Below, one piece after another: positions 17,853 through 26,568 of a DNA stretch of 64,000 nucleotides. Source of the stretch: Leisingera sp. ANG-M1 (GTDB taxonomy: Bacteria; Pseudomonadota; Alphaproteobacteria; Rhodobacterales; Rhodobacteraceae); assembly GCF_000813745.1 (NCBI RefSeq), contig NZ_JWLC01000014.1, positions 124,001-188,000 of the forward strand, in the 5' to 3' direction. How positions within the stretch are numbered: position 1 is the first letter of the stretch; each line of letters begins with the position of its first letter. The notes beneath the pieces are model-generated. The model did no database searches and was not told where the DNA came from. It was given only the letters and a program-made list of their open reading frames with translations. A program made the translations under genes and the position numbers.

Positions 17853-18974
17853 TCAGCCCTCGGGCAGCAGCTCAAACGCGGCCTCGGCCCGCACCTTGCC
17901 GTTCACCATCAGCTCAATCCGGTGCGGCCCCGGCACCAATTTGAAGGTAGTGGCATCACCTTTCAGCTTATGCTTCTTGCCCAGTTCCAGCTTACCACCG
18001 GCGAGTTTTGCCTGTTTCAGCTTGAACACCTTGGCTGAGGCTTTGCCGCCAGAGCGCTGGAAATGCAGGATATAATCCACCAGCACCGGCGCCCCCGCAG
18101 CCCCTTCCAGACGGCAGGCGACATCCAGGGCATCCCCGATGCGCACCGTATCCTGGACCTCGATATGTGCCTCCAGCGCCAGCTCCGGATCATAGCCCAG
18201 CATCGCCATCGCCCGCGGATGCCCGGCCTTCACCAGCCCGCGCAGAGCGTGGGAGGTCATCCAATCCAGCTCCTTGCGCTGCTGTTTCCCGGCCGCGTGC
18301 CAGCTTTCCAGCCGGTCCATCACCAGGTCCGGGTCCTTCTTGGCAATGTCGTTCAAATGGTTGGCAATCGAGCGGGTGACATAGCGGGTGCCATCGCCAT
18401 GCAGGCTGTCCAGGAGCGGCAGCGGCTCCGCCAGGTCCAGCCCGACAGCCTCGCCCCACGGCAGCCGCGGCCGGGTGCCTTCGCTCACCAGGCGGCGCAC
18501 ATGATAGCTCGAGTGCCCGGCCCAGTGCTCCATCCGCGCCAGCACCTCGGCAGGCCAGCGGTTCAGGAAGGGCCGGATCGCCCATTCCATCGAAAACCGC
18601 TGAGTGATTTCTTCCAGCAAATCCAATGAAAGATCACGGTGCGCCTCCACGCCCCGGGCAGCGACATACTCCCCCAAAGGTGCAAAGATGAAATCACCAA
18701 AATCATCATCACTCTTGGAAGGGTCCAGCGGCGGCGGCAGAGCTTTCAGCAGCACCGGCGCCGCGTCCGGCAGCGCCTCAGGCAAATGGCGCGCCAGCAC
18801 GTCTGCAATCAGCGTAATCCGCTGCTTCAGCTCCAGCGCCGGCAGTTCTGCCATCACCTGTTCTTCAAACTCCGAAGCGTCGAACCCAGCCTCCGCCGCA
18901 GCAAAAAGGCCCGCCAGATAGCGGACCTTGTCGCGGTTGAACAACTGGTCTTTCAGGGAAAATCCCGAAGCCAT
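17853..18974 (-). CDS. AlkC-like DNA alkylation repair glycosylase
   Basis: A 373-residue protein built of HEAT-like helical repeats for about the first 250 residues (e.g. ALELKQRITLIADVLARHLP, MEHWAGHSSYHVRRLVSEGTRPRLPWG), as in the AlkC/AlkD family that excises alkylated bases without flipping them. The last about 110 residues (IGDALDVACRLEGAAGAPVLVDYILHF onward) look like an Ig-like beta domain, as described for AlkC proteins. The R-x-L-V-S-E-G-x-R-P-R-L-P-W segment is the family hallmark. It starts nine bases after the stop of the SDR gene, so the two are probably co-transcribed. Confidence 0.85.
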   Translation of the reverse strand: MASGFSLKDQLFNRDKVRYLAGLFAAAEAGFDASEFEEQVMAELPALELKQRITLIADVLARHLPEALPDAAPVLLKALPPPLDPSKSDDDFGDFIFAPLGEYVAARGVEAHRDLSLDLLEEITQRFSMEWAIRPFLNRWPAEVLARMEHWAGHSSYHVRRLVSEGTRPRLPWGEAVGLDLAEPLPLLDSLHGDGTRYVTRSIANHLNDIAKKDPDLVMDRLESWHAAGKQQRKELDWMTSHALRGLVKAGHPRAMAMLGYDPELALEAHIEVQDTVRIGDALDVACRLEGAAGAPVLVDYILHFQRSGGKASAKVFKLKQAKLAGGKLELGKKHKLKGDATTFKLVPGPHRIELMVNGKVRAEAAFELLPEG

Positions 18975-18983
18975 ATCAGCCCC

Positions 18984-19763
18984 TTACATCGTGGTGTTGG
19001 TGGCGCCGCCATCGAGCAGGATATTCTGCCCGACCATGAAGCCCGCGTGCTGCGAGCACATGAAGGCGCAGGTGGCGCCGAACTCCTGACGGGTGCCGTA
19101 GCGGCCCGCAGGAATGGTGGCGCAGCGCGCCGCTTTGGCTTCCTCAGGCGTGATGCCCTGCGCCTTGGCCGCGCCGCCATCCAGCGATACCGCGCGGTCC
19201 GTGGCATGGATGCCCGGCTGCAGGTTGTTGATGATGACGCCCTGGCCCGCCACCTGGCGCGCGGTGCCCGCGACATAGCCAGTGAGGCCTGCGCGTGCTG
19301 CATTCGACAAGCCCAGAACAGGAATCGGCGACTTGACCGAAACCGAGGTGATGTTGACGACCCGGCCCCAGCCGCGCTCGATCATGCCCGGCACCAGCGC
19401 CTTGATCAGCGCAATCGGGGTCAGCATGTTCGCATCCAGCGCGCTGATGAAATCCTCGCGGTCCCAGTCGGTCCACATGCCCGGCGGCGGGCCGCCTGCG
19501 TTGGTCACCAGAATGTCGACGCCGTCAGCTGCATCCAGCACCTGGCTCTGCCCCTCCGGCGTGGTCACATCTGCGGCCACGGTCACCACATCCACGCCAT
19601 ATGCGTCGCGGATTGCCTGCGCAGACGCTTCCAAAGCCTCCGCCCCGCGGGCGTTCATCACCAGATTCACACCAGCCTCCGCCAGCGCCTCGGCGCAGCC
19701 CAGACCCAGCCCCTTGCTGCTGGCACAGACCAGCGCGCGCTTGCCCGAAATACCCAGATCCAT
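18984..19763 (-). CDS. SDR-fold protein lacking the Tyr-Lys pair
   Basis: A 259-residue SDR-fold protein with the cofactor motif CASSKGLG at residues 13-20, VTNAGG at about 87-91, and NITS ending in Ser140. Where Tyr-x3-Lys should be, it has Ser153-NAA-Arg157, so the classical proton relay is missing. Such forms are often annotated as 3-oxoacyl-ACP reductase, which should not be assumed here. GAGGA lies just before the ATG at 19763. It lies upstream of the AlkC-like gene with a nine-base gap. Confidence 0.83.
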   Translation of the reverse strand: MDLGISGKRALVCASSKGLGLGCAEALAEAGVNLVMNARGAEALEASAQAIRDAYGVDVVTVAADVTTPEGQSQVLDAADGVDILVTNAGGPPPGMWTDWDREDFISALDANMLTPIALIKALVPGMIERGWGRVVNITSVSVKSPIPVLGLSNAARAGLTGYVAGTARQVAGQGVIINNLQPGIHATDRAVSLDGGAAKAQGITPEEAKAARCATIPAGRYGTRQEFGATCAFMCSQHAGFMVGQNILLDGGATNTTM

Positions 19764-19973
19764 CTTGTCCTCCCTCGGGAATCTTCTCTGTTTGCGCGGA
19801 GCTTGCACTGCGCGCGCGCGGATGGCCAGCCCCCTGCCTCCAGGCTGCAAACGTTAAGCTGCCGGAAAATCAGCCCCTTCCCACCGCCTTTCCGCCACAT
19901 TCTCACGGCAAATTCACAGGACAGGACCCCTTACCGGGCCTATACCGGATTGAAGAGACAGCTCCGCGACCGC

Positions 19974-20999
19974 ATGGGACAGACATTGACCGCCAGCCAC
20001 GCCTCCGTCCAGGCCTACCGGGCCGAACAGTTCTGCGTCGAATATGGCGCCAATATGGGCGACCCGCTGGGGGTGCTCGAAGACCTGGTGCTGGACGACA
20101 TCTATATGCTGGCGCTGGCCGAGGCACCGCAGCGGCTGGGCATTGCCGCCCATCACGACGGCAGTTTCAGCATTGCGCATGATACCGCACTCGGCACCGC
20201 CGGCGCCGCGCTGCATCTTGACTGCCTGCTCACCCTGATGCCCGACAGCGGCCCCAACACCGAGACCCTGGTGATGGTCGAAGTGGACGCGGACGGCATG
20301 ATTGCCGGTGTCTTCCTGGTGCCGCTCGCCCCCTTGCAGCCGCAGATGCCCTACACCCTGGTCAAGGCCGAGCGCGAGCCTGCCCGCCGCAAACTGGCGC
20401 AATCGGCCTGCGTCTCCTTCACCCGCGGCACCAGCATCACCCTTGCCACCGGCGAGCAGCGCCCGATCGAAGAGATGCGGGCTGGCGACCGCGTCCTCAC
20501 CCGCGACGATGGCATCCAGCAAGTGCGCTGGGTCGGCCAGTCCACCCTGCGGGCCGTTGGTGACCTGGCCCCGATCCTGATCCGCAAGGGCGCCTTGAAC
20601 AATGCGAACGACCTGATCGTCAGCCCGTCCCACCGCCTCATGGTCTACCAGCGCAGCGACGAGATCGGCGCCGGCGCCCCCGAAATCCTGGTCCGCGCCC
20701 GCGACCTGGTGAACGGCGACACCGTGGTGGTGCTGGACGGCGGCTTTGCCGACTACTTCCAGATCCTGTTCGACCGCCACCACATCATCTACGCCGAGGG
20801 CATCGCCGCCGAGAGCACCTTCCTCGACCCCGTCACACGGCCGGTGCTGCCCGAGGATTTCTGGACCGCCCGCCCCGGCGGCCCTCAAGGCACCCTGCCC
20901 GCGTCGCACAAACGCGGCGCCCACGGGCTGGACGTGAGCCGGTCGCTCTTGGACCGGCCGGATGCGGTGGGGCTGCTGAAGCGGGCCTCGCTGCGCTGA
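19974..20999 (+). CDS. Hint-domain protein
   Basis: A 341-residue protein with a Hint (Hedgehog/intein, Hint_2-like) module at about residues 146-290. It starts at Cys146 (SACVSFTRGTSITLATG), continues with IEEMRAGDRVLTRDDG and VRWVGQST, and has the conserved histidine in VSPSHRLMVYQ. The first 145 residues are a separate domain of unknown function. Hint modules self-cleave or ligate, so this protein may process itself. It is common in Rhodobacteraceae and is usually linked to secreted RTX proteins, but none is nearby. The start may be the TTG at 19950 instead. It converges with the histidine kinase. Confidence 0.82.
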   Translation: MGQTLTASHASVQAYRAEQFCVEYGANMGDPLGVLEDLVLDDIYMLALAEAPQRLGIAAHHDGSFSIAHDTALGTAGAALHLDCLLTLMPDSGPNTETLVMVEVDADGMIAGVFLVPLAPLQPQMPYTLVKAEREPARRKLAQSACVSFTRGTSITLATGEQRPIEEMRAGDRVLTRDDGIQQVRWVGQSTLRAVGDLAPILIRKGALNNANDLIVSPSHRLMVYQRSDEIGAGAPEILVRARDLVNGDTVVVLDGGFADYFQILFDRHHIIYAEGIAAESTFLDPVTRPVLPEDFWTARPGGPQGTLPASHKRGAHGLDVSRSLLDRPDAVGLLKRASLR

Positions 21000-21055
21000 C
21001 TTTGGCAAGTACTACGTTTCATCGCAGCCTGAAAAATTCAACGCAAACCGGAAAA

Positions 21056-22702
21056 CTATTCTGATGGGGCGCCAGCCCAGTGGCTGACCCCGCCTTTGGC
21101 ATGCTGAATCATCCTGGCCAGCAGTTCGATTTTGCGAAAAGGCTTTGCCAGAAAATCGTTCATCCCTGCGGCCAGGCAAGCCTCTACATCGCTGGGTTGT
21201 GCGTTGGCCGTAAAAGCAACAATGGGGCATTCGGCAAGACCTGAAGCCTTTTCATGGGCCCGGATCAGGCGTGTGGCCTCCAAACCGCCCAGGACTGGCA
21301 TCGACAAATCCATTAGGATTAGGTCCCGGGGGCTAGACATGTAGAAGTCCACTGCGAGTTGGCCATTCTCAGCAAAGCAGAGATCCGCCCCCGAAGACTT
21401 TAGCATCTTGCGCAGCACCAACTGATTGGTCTTGTTGTCTTCAGCAATGAGCACCCGGAGCCCGGCCAGTTCCTCAGGCTTCAGATCTAGCGCGCTGGTT
21501 CCACTGTTTGCACGCAAGGCTTTTCTGTTGTCCTGAAGAAAAGGAACAGCGGCCTGCTTGCCAGGATCTCCGTCCTCCAGCGGCTTTACATTCAAGCTGA
21601 CTGTAAAAACAGTCCCCTGGCCAGGTGTTGAAGAAACAGAAATCTGCCCCCCCATCCGCTCGACCAACGCCTTGGTAATTGCCAAACCAAGCCCGGTCCC
21701 TTCAACCACGCGGGTTACCTGGCGGTTGACTTGTTCAAATGCGGAAAAAATCCAGCTGAGTTGCTCTTTGTCGATCCCTATTCCTGTATCAGAAACCTGT
21801 ATTCTAAGTGGGCATCCAGGTTCGCTTTCATTGAAAGAAACCCGCAAGGTCACATTGCCCTGTTCTGTGAACTTGATCGCGTTTCCCAGTAGGTTCATCA
21901 GGATTTGCCGGACCTTGCTGGCATCGCCGACAAATTCCCGGGGCATTTCCTCGGGATAGTCCGTACGCAGTTCAATACCCTTATACGCAGCCTTGGCCCA
22001 AAGAAGCGTTCCAACATCCTGCACCAGATCCAGCAGGGAAAACGGGGCGTCATGCAGGGAGATCTTGTCAGCCTTGATTTTGGAAAAATCCAAAATGTCG
22101 TTGATCACGCTGAGCAATGCGTTCGCAGAGTTAAAGATGGTGTTGGCGAAAAGAGCCTGCTGTTCATTCAGCTCAGTCTCTTTCAGGAGTTCGCACATGC
22201 CCAGGATGCCGTTCATGGGCGTCCGGATCTCATGGCTCATATTGGCGAGGAAACGTTCTTTTGCCTGACTGGCCTCTTCGGCCTTTTCCAGCGCCATCTT
22301 TGTCAACTCAAGCGCTTCGTCCCGTTCCATTTCAGACGTAACGTCTGCAGAAGAGCCGACAAGATAGACAACCGCGCCTTGGTCATTGAAGACAGGCCGT
22401 AGTGTCGTGCGGAGGTTCTTTGGCTTATGTTCGGTGGGCAGCACAATGTCGTAGGTGGCTTCCTGCCGGGACTCGATGACGCTCAAATGCAAGTTCAAAG
22501 CACGGCGCCCGGTTGCTCCCCCATAAAGCTCCAGGGCAGTCTTACCTGCGAAATCTTTGTATTCGAACTCCGTGAACTCGCGCGCTTTGCTGTTTATGGC
22601 TGAATACCGCGGCAGGCCATCTGCACCGACCTTTAAGACGATAACCGCAAGTTCGACTGATTCCAGAACTTCGAATGGGTCAGAAAATTCGTCTTGCTGC
22701 AA
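21056..22702 (-). CDS. hybrid PAS-histidine kinase with receiver domain
   Basis: A 548-residue soluble hybrid sensor kinase. There is a PAS-like domain in residues 1-125, the H-box FLANMSHEIRTPMNG (His157), an HATPase with NLLGNAIKF, SDTGIGI and EGTGLGLAI, and a C-terminal receiver with the phosphoacceptor Asp465 (LILMDLSMP) and Lys in FLAKPF. No membrane helix, so the signal is cytoplasmic. It starts at TTG 22702, with GAGAAGAAGA upstream. Sampled lines are 52-53% G+C (32/60 and 31/60), below its neighbours, which suggests transfer. No HPt or regulator gene is adjacent, so it is an orphan. Confidence 0.92.
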   Translation of the reverse strand: MQQDEFSDPFEVLESVELAVIVLKVGADGLPRYSAINSKAREFTEFEYKDFAGKTALELYGGATGRRALNLHLSVIESRQEATYDIVLPTEHKPKNLRTTLRPVFNDQGAVVYLVGSSADVTSEMERDEALELTKMALEKAEEASQAKERFLANMSHEIRTPMNGILGMCELLKETELNEQQALFANTIFNSANALLSVINDILDFSKIKADKISLHDAPFSLLDLVQDVGTLLWAKAAYKGIELRTDYPEEMPREFVGDASKVRQILMNLLGNAIKFTEQGNVTLRVSFNESEPGCPLRIQVSDTGIGIDKEQLSWIFSAFEQVNRQVTRVVEGTGLGLAITKALVERMGGQISVSSTPGQGTVFTVSLNVKPLEDGDPGKQAAVPFLQDNRKALRANSGTSALDLKPEELAGLRVLIAEDNKTNQLVLRKMLKSSGADLCFAENGQLAVDFYMSSPRDLILMDLSMPVLGGLEATRLIRAHEKASGLAECPIVAFTANAQPSDVEACLAAGMNDFLAKPFRKIELLARMIQHAKGGVSHWAGAPSE

Positions 22703-22884
22703 TTCTTCTTCTCGCCTTGGAACTGCTTTTCGGCCCCGCAGTCATCACCGCTTCAGCAGCGGATTGGAAACCTCCTTATCAAGACTATTGGCTAATCTGA
22801 AGTTAAGCCAGTGAACCCTGGTCCATGGTTACGGCACCCCCCGTTTTTCTTGCCTCTTCCGGCATTCCTGCTATACGCGCGCTC

Positions 22885-24492
22885 ATGCTGGATTCCGTCA
22901 CCAACCGCCCCGAACTGCCGCCCGAAATTGCCCGCCGCCGGACCTTTGCGATCATCTCGCACCCGGATGCCGGCAAAACCACGCTGACTGAAAAGTTCCT
23001 GCTGTACGGCGGCGCGATTCAGATGGCCGGCCAGGTGCGCGCCAAGGGTGAGGCGCGGCGCACGCGCTCGGACTTCATGCAGATGGAAAAGGACCGCGGG
23101 ATCTCGGTTTCTGCCTCCGCAATGTCGTTTGATTTCAGCGGCTTCCGGTTCAATCTGGTGGACACGCCCGGCCACTCGGACTTTTCCGAGGATACCTATC
23201 GCACCCTGACGGCGGTGGATGCGGCGGTGATGGTGATCGACGGCGCCAAAGGTGTGGAAAGCCAGACCCAGAAGCTGTTCGAGGTCTGCCGCCTGCGCGA
23301 CCTGCCGATCCTGACCTTCTGTAACAAGATGGACCGCGAAAGCCGGGATACGTTTGAAATCATTGACGAAATCCAGGAGAATCTGGCGATTGACGTAACG
23401 CCTGCGGCTTGGCCCATCGGCGTGGGCCGCGATTTCATCGGCTGCTATGACATGCTGCGCGACCGGCTGGAACTGATGGACCGTGCCGACCGCAACAAGG
23501 TGGCGGAAAGCATTGAAATCAACGGCTTGGATGATCCCAAGCTGGCCGAGCACGTGCCGGAGCATCTGCTGGAGAAGCTCTTGGAAGAGGTCGAAATGGC
23601 CCGCGAGCTGCTGCCGGCACTTGACCCGCAGGCGGTGCTGGAGGGGCATATGACCCCGATCTGGTTCGGCTCGGCGATCAACTCGTTTGGCGTCAAAGAG
23701 CTGATGGACGGCATCGGCGCCTATGGCCCCGAGCCGCAGCCGCAGTCCGCTGAACCCCGGCAGGTGAGCCCGGAAGAAAAGAAGGTCGCAGGGTTTGTCT
23801 TCAAGGTTCAGGCCAATATGGACCCCAAGCACCGCGACCGGGTGGCGTTTGTGCGGATGGCATCAGGCCACTTCAAGCGCGGTATGAAACTCACCCATGT
23901 GCGCACCAAAAAGCCGATGGCGGTGTCGAACCCGGTGCTGTTCCTGGCCTCTGACCGGGAACTGGCAGAAGAGGCCTGGGCCGGCGATATCATCGGCATC
24001 CCGAACCACGGGCAGCTGCGTATCGGTGATACTCTGACCGAAGGCGAAGCACTGCGGGTGACCGGCATTCCCTCCTTTGCGCCGGAGCTACTGCAAGGGG
24101 TGCGCGCGGGCGATCCGATGAAAGCCAAGCATCTGGAAAAGGCGCTGATGCAGTTTGCCGAGGAAGGCGCGGCCAAGGTGTTCAAACCCTCAATCGGCTC
24201 CGGCTTTATCGTCGGCGTGGTCGGCGCGCTGCAGTTCGAAGTGCTCGCCAGCCGGATTGAAATGGAATACGGGCTGCCGGTGCGGTTTGAGGCGAGCCAG
24301 TTCACCTCGGCCCGCTGGGTCAGCGGCGACAAGCCGGCGGTGGACAAGTTCATTAATGCCAACAAGCAGCACATCGCCCATGACCACGACGGCGACATCG
24401 TCTATTTGACGCGGCTGCAGTGGGACATCGACCGGGTGGTGCGCGATTATCCGGAGTTGAACCTGACCGCGACCAAGGAAATGATGATCTAA
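22885..24492 (+). CDS. prfC: peptide chain release factor 3
   Basis: GTPase that recycles RF1/RF2 from the ribosome after termination. A 535-residue protein with the G1 motif SHPDAGKTT, G3 DTPGHSDF, and G4 NKMD, followed by domains II and III (RMASGHFKRGMKL; VGVVGALQFEVL). The start at ATG 22885 (MLDSVTNRPELPPEIARRRTF) fits the family. The in-frame ATG at 22825 adds 20 residues with no family support. A perfect 24-base palindrome follows the stop at 24498-24521. Confidence 0.96.
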   Translation: MLDSVTNRPELPPEIARRRTFAIISHPDAGKTTLTEKFLLYGGAIQMAGQVRAKGEARRTRSDFMQMEKDRGISVSASAMSFDFSGFRFNLVDTPGHSDFSEDTYRTLTAVDAAVMVIDGAKGVESQTQKLFEVCRLRDLPILTFCNKMDRESRDTFEIIDEIQENLAIDVTPAAWPIGVGRDFIGCYDMLRDRLELMDRADRNKVAESIEINGLDDPKLAEHVPEHLLEKLLEEVEMARELLPALDPQAVLEGHMTPIWFGSAINSFGVKELMDGIGAYGPEPQPQSAEPRQVSPEEKKVAGFVFKVQANMDPKHRDRVAFVRMASGHFKRGMKLTHVRTKKPMAVSNPVLFLASDRELAEEAWAGDIIGIPNHGQLRIGDTLTEGEALRVTGIPSFAPELLQGVRAGDPMKAKHLEKALMQFAEEGAAKVFKPSIGSGFIVGVVGALQFEVLASRIEMEYGLPVRFEASQFTSARWVSGDKPAVDKFINANKQHIAHDHDGDIVYLTRLQWDIDRVVRDYPELNLTATKEMMI

Positions 24493-24497
24493 GTTCC

Positions 24498-24521
24498 GGC
24501 CTGGCACCCGGGTGCCAGGCC
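24498..24521. repeat. perfect 24-base palindrome after prfC
   Basis: Two 12-base arms (GGCCTGGCACCC and its exact complement) with no spacer, six bases after the prfC stop. It could form a terminator stem, but no T-run follows (GCTATGGG). It might otherwise be a protein-binding site. Confidence 0.7.
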
Positions 24522-24603
24522 GCTATGGGTATGCCCGAAATTTCGCGGGCAGATTACCACGCAATTTACATAGTGCCTTCCCGTTTTGTTGACGGAGTTT
24601 TTT

Positions 24604-25452
24604 ATGAAAAGCACTTTCCGGCGCGCCCGCCTGCGTGCTCTTTCCGCCGGCCGCGCACTGCGGCGCAGGCTGCAGTACGGCAGTTTGCCTGAGCCCGCTG
24701 AAACAGATTTGATCATGCCCGGCGGAATTGCCGGGATCGAAGAATACTTCAATCGCCGTGAACGGCCTTACCGGAATGCAAAAGAGGCAATTCCGGATGT
24801 CCGGCTGGAACTGCAAGCGGCAAAGGACCGCCGCTTGCCTGCCCCCTCGGCCCCGGTCCCCCGCCGCGCAACCAGTGATGCATGCGTAAAATACCGCGAT
24901 CTTTGCTGCCAGTTCGCGGGCCAATCCGAGCTTCTCGCCCTGCATGCGCTGGTCTGCGCCTTACTGCGCCGCCGCGGCTGCCCGCCGAGGTACCGGCGGC
25001 TGTTTCTTCGCATGTGGCGCGAGGAAGGCGCGTTCCTGGCTGCCAGCCTGAACACCAGATGGCTGATTTCTGCCGCAACCAGTTTTGCAGATGCCGGTGG
25101 CACAACCGAACAGCGTGTGGCGGGCCAAGCTTTTGCTTTGGCCTTCGACCTCATCAAACTGCATGACAGCGAACGCAGACTGTCAGGCCGGCCGAACTCG
25201 CTTGCCTTTGCCCCCATTGCCAAGGACGACCGGTTTCCGCTTGCCTTCGGCTTGAGACCGTATTCCTTTAACAAAGGAGATCTTGATCTTTCGATCCTGT
25301 CCCGGCTCAGCAAGCTGGCGAAATCCGACCCAGTGTTTGAGCCGCTGGGAGACCAGCTGATGGCAAAGCTGATGAGCGATAACCGGAGCGTCTTTGCCAG
25401 GACACAGATGCTGAAGCCGCCAAAGAGGAGACAGCGCAGTGGAGCCGGATAA
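24604..25452 (+). CDS. hypothetical basic protein preceding a glycosyltransferase
   Basis: A 282-residue protein I do not recognise. It has a very basic N-terminus (FRRARLRALSAGRALRRRL), a helical middle with two cysteine-rich spots (KYRDLCCQF, RRRGCPP), and a basic C-terminus (PPKRRQRS). No signal peptide or membrane helix is evident. GGAG lies six bases before the ATG. Its last 14 bases overlap the GTG start of the glycosyltransferase, so the two are almost certainly made together and may act on the same substrate. No sugar or capsule genes are adjacent. Confidence 0.75.
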   Translation: MKSTFRRARLRALSAGRALRRRLQYGSLPEPAETDLIMPGGIAGIEEYFNRRERPYRNAKEAIPDVRLELQAAKDRRLPAPSAPVPRRATSDACVKYRDLCCQFAGQSELLALHALVCALLRRRGCPPRYRRLFLRMWREEGAFLAASLNTRWLISAATSFADAGGTTEQRVAGQAFALAFDLIKLHDSERRLSGRPNSLAFAPIAKDDRFPLAFGLRPYSFNKGDLDLSILSRLSKLAKSDPVFEPLGDQLMAKLMSDNRSVFARTQMLKPPKRRQRSGAG

Positions 25453-26386
25453 ACCCAGCCCCTTGTGGGGGATTGTCAGCACAATAAAAGCGGACGCTAG
25501 GACTGTGCTGAACTTTGCGGCCTACCATCTGGATCTGGGAGCCCACCGGCTTCATATTTACCTCGACGAGCCGAACCCCGACGCCTTCAGCCACCTCAAA
25601 GCGCATCCTAAAATCCGGGTGCAAACCTGCGACAGCACCTATTGGAAGCAGCGCAAGAAACAGCGCCCGGCCAAGCATCAAACCCGTCAGACACTCAACG
25701 CAACCCACGCATATGAGCGGATTCAAACGGATTGGGTGGCACATATCGACGCCGATGAGTTCATCTCCTCCCCCGGCCGGCTAAGCGATGCGCTTGCGGC
25801 CGTGCCGAACAGCGCACACTGTGCCCGCATACGCCCTATTGAGGCTCTGCCGGGCCGTGACGGCCATTACAAATCGCTGATTCCAGACGGCCCCGGCCGG
25901 GAAGCTGCGGTGCGAGCGCTGTACCCTTCCTTTGGCGTATTTCTGAAAGGCGGCTTCCTGAGCCACGTCGCGGGCAAAGTCTTTGCCAGAACCGGGCTGC
26001 CGGACATCCAGCTGCGCATTCACAACCTGTATCAAGGCGGCGAAATCGTGTCTGGGGCCTTCGACCTAGACCAGGTGGACTTGTGCCACCGCCACGCCGA
26101 CAGCTGGGAACAATGGCAAACCCTTTACAAGTTCCGGCTGGAACGCGGCTCTTACCGGCCGGGCCTGGCACCCGGCTTTCCCCGGCTTGCAGGCGGCCTT
26201 AGCAAACACGAGCTTCTGACCCTGATCGAGGAGGAGCACGGCCCCGAAGGCCTGCGCCGTTTCTTTGATGAAATCAGCGCCAAAGATCCGGAGGTGTTCC
26301 AAAAGCTGGAGGCACAGGGGCTCTTGAAGATTCGGCATCTCGAGCTGGACGCCAAACGGCAGAAACACTTCCCCGCGTTTGGCTGA
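25439..26386 (+). CDS. family 2-like glycosyltransferase (Glyco_tranf_2_4 type)
   Basis: A 315-residue GT-A-type glycosyltransferase. The N-terminus has WGIVSTIKADARTVLNFAAYH, matching the Glyco_tranf_2_4 subfamily, and the metal-binding DxD appears as HIDADEF at residues 102-108. No membrane helix is seen. The proposed GTG start at 25439 overlaps the preceding hypothetical gene by 14 bases. The acceptor is unknown. Similar proteins are often scattered singly in Rhodobacteraceae genomes and may decorate surface polysaccharide. Confidence 0.82.
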   Translation: MEPDKPSPLWGIVSTIKADARTVLNFAAYHLDLGAHRLHIYLDEPNPDAFSHLKAHPKIRVQTCDSTYWKQRKKQRPAKHQTRQTLNATHAYERIQTDWVAHIDADEFISSPGRLSDALAAVPNSAHCARIRPIEALPGRDGHYKSLIPDGPGREAAVRALYPSFGVFLKGGFLSHVAGKVFARTGLPDIQLRIHNLYQGGEIVSGAFDLDQVDLCHRHADSWEQWQTLYKFRLERGSYRPGLAPGFPRLAGGLSKHELLTLIEEEHGPEGLRRFFDEISAKDPEVFQKLEAQGLLKIRHLELDAKRQKHFPAFG

Positions 26387-26568
26387 ATTGTTTCTATTTT
26401 GCACAAGTAAACGCCAAAAACTCTGCAAAACCGGGCGTTAATTGACGATCACGCAGGATTTTGATATGCCGCCCCACGAGCCGGAAGCTGCCATCCCGCA
26501 TGACCTTTGCGGAGCCGGCTGCAACACACACGCGCGGGCCAGGTCAGTGTCCGCAATGACGGATACAG

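Noticed and set aside
18639-20999. A 786-codon plus-strand frame covering the AlkC-like, SDR and Hint genes
   Set aside because: Only its last 341 codons (the Hint protein) make sense. The rest is antisense to two recognisable minus-strand genes.
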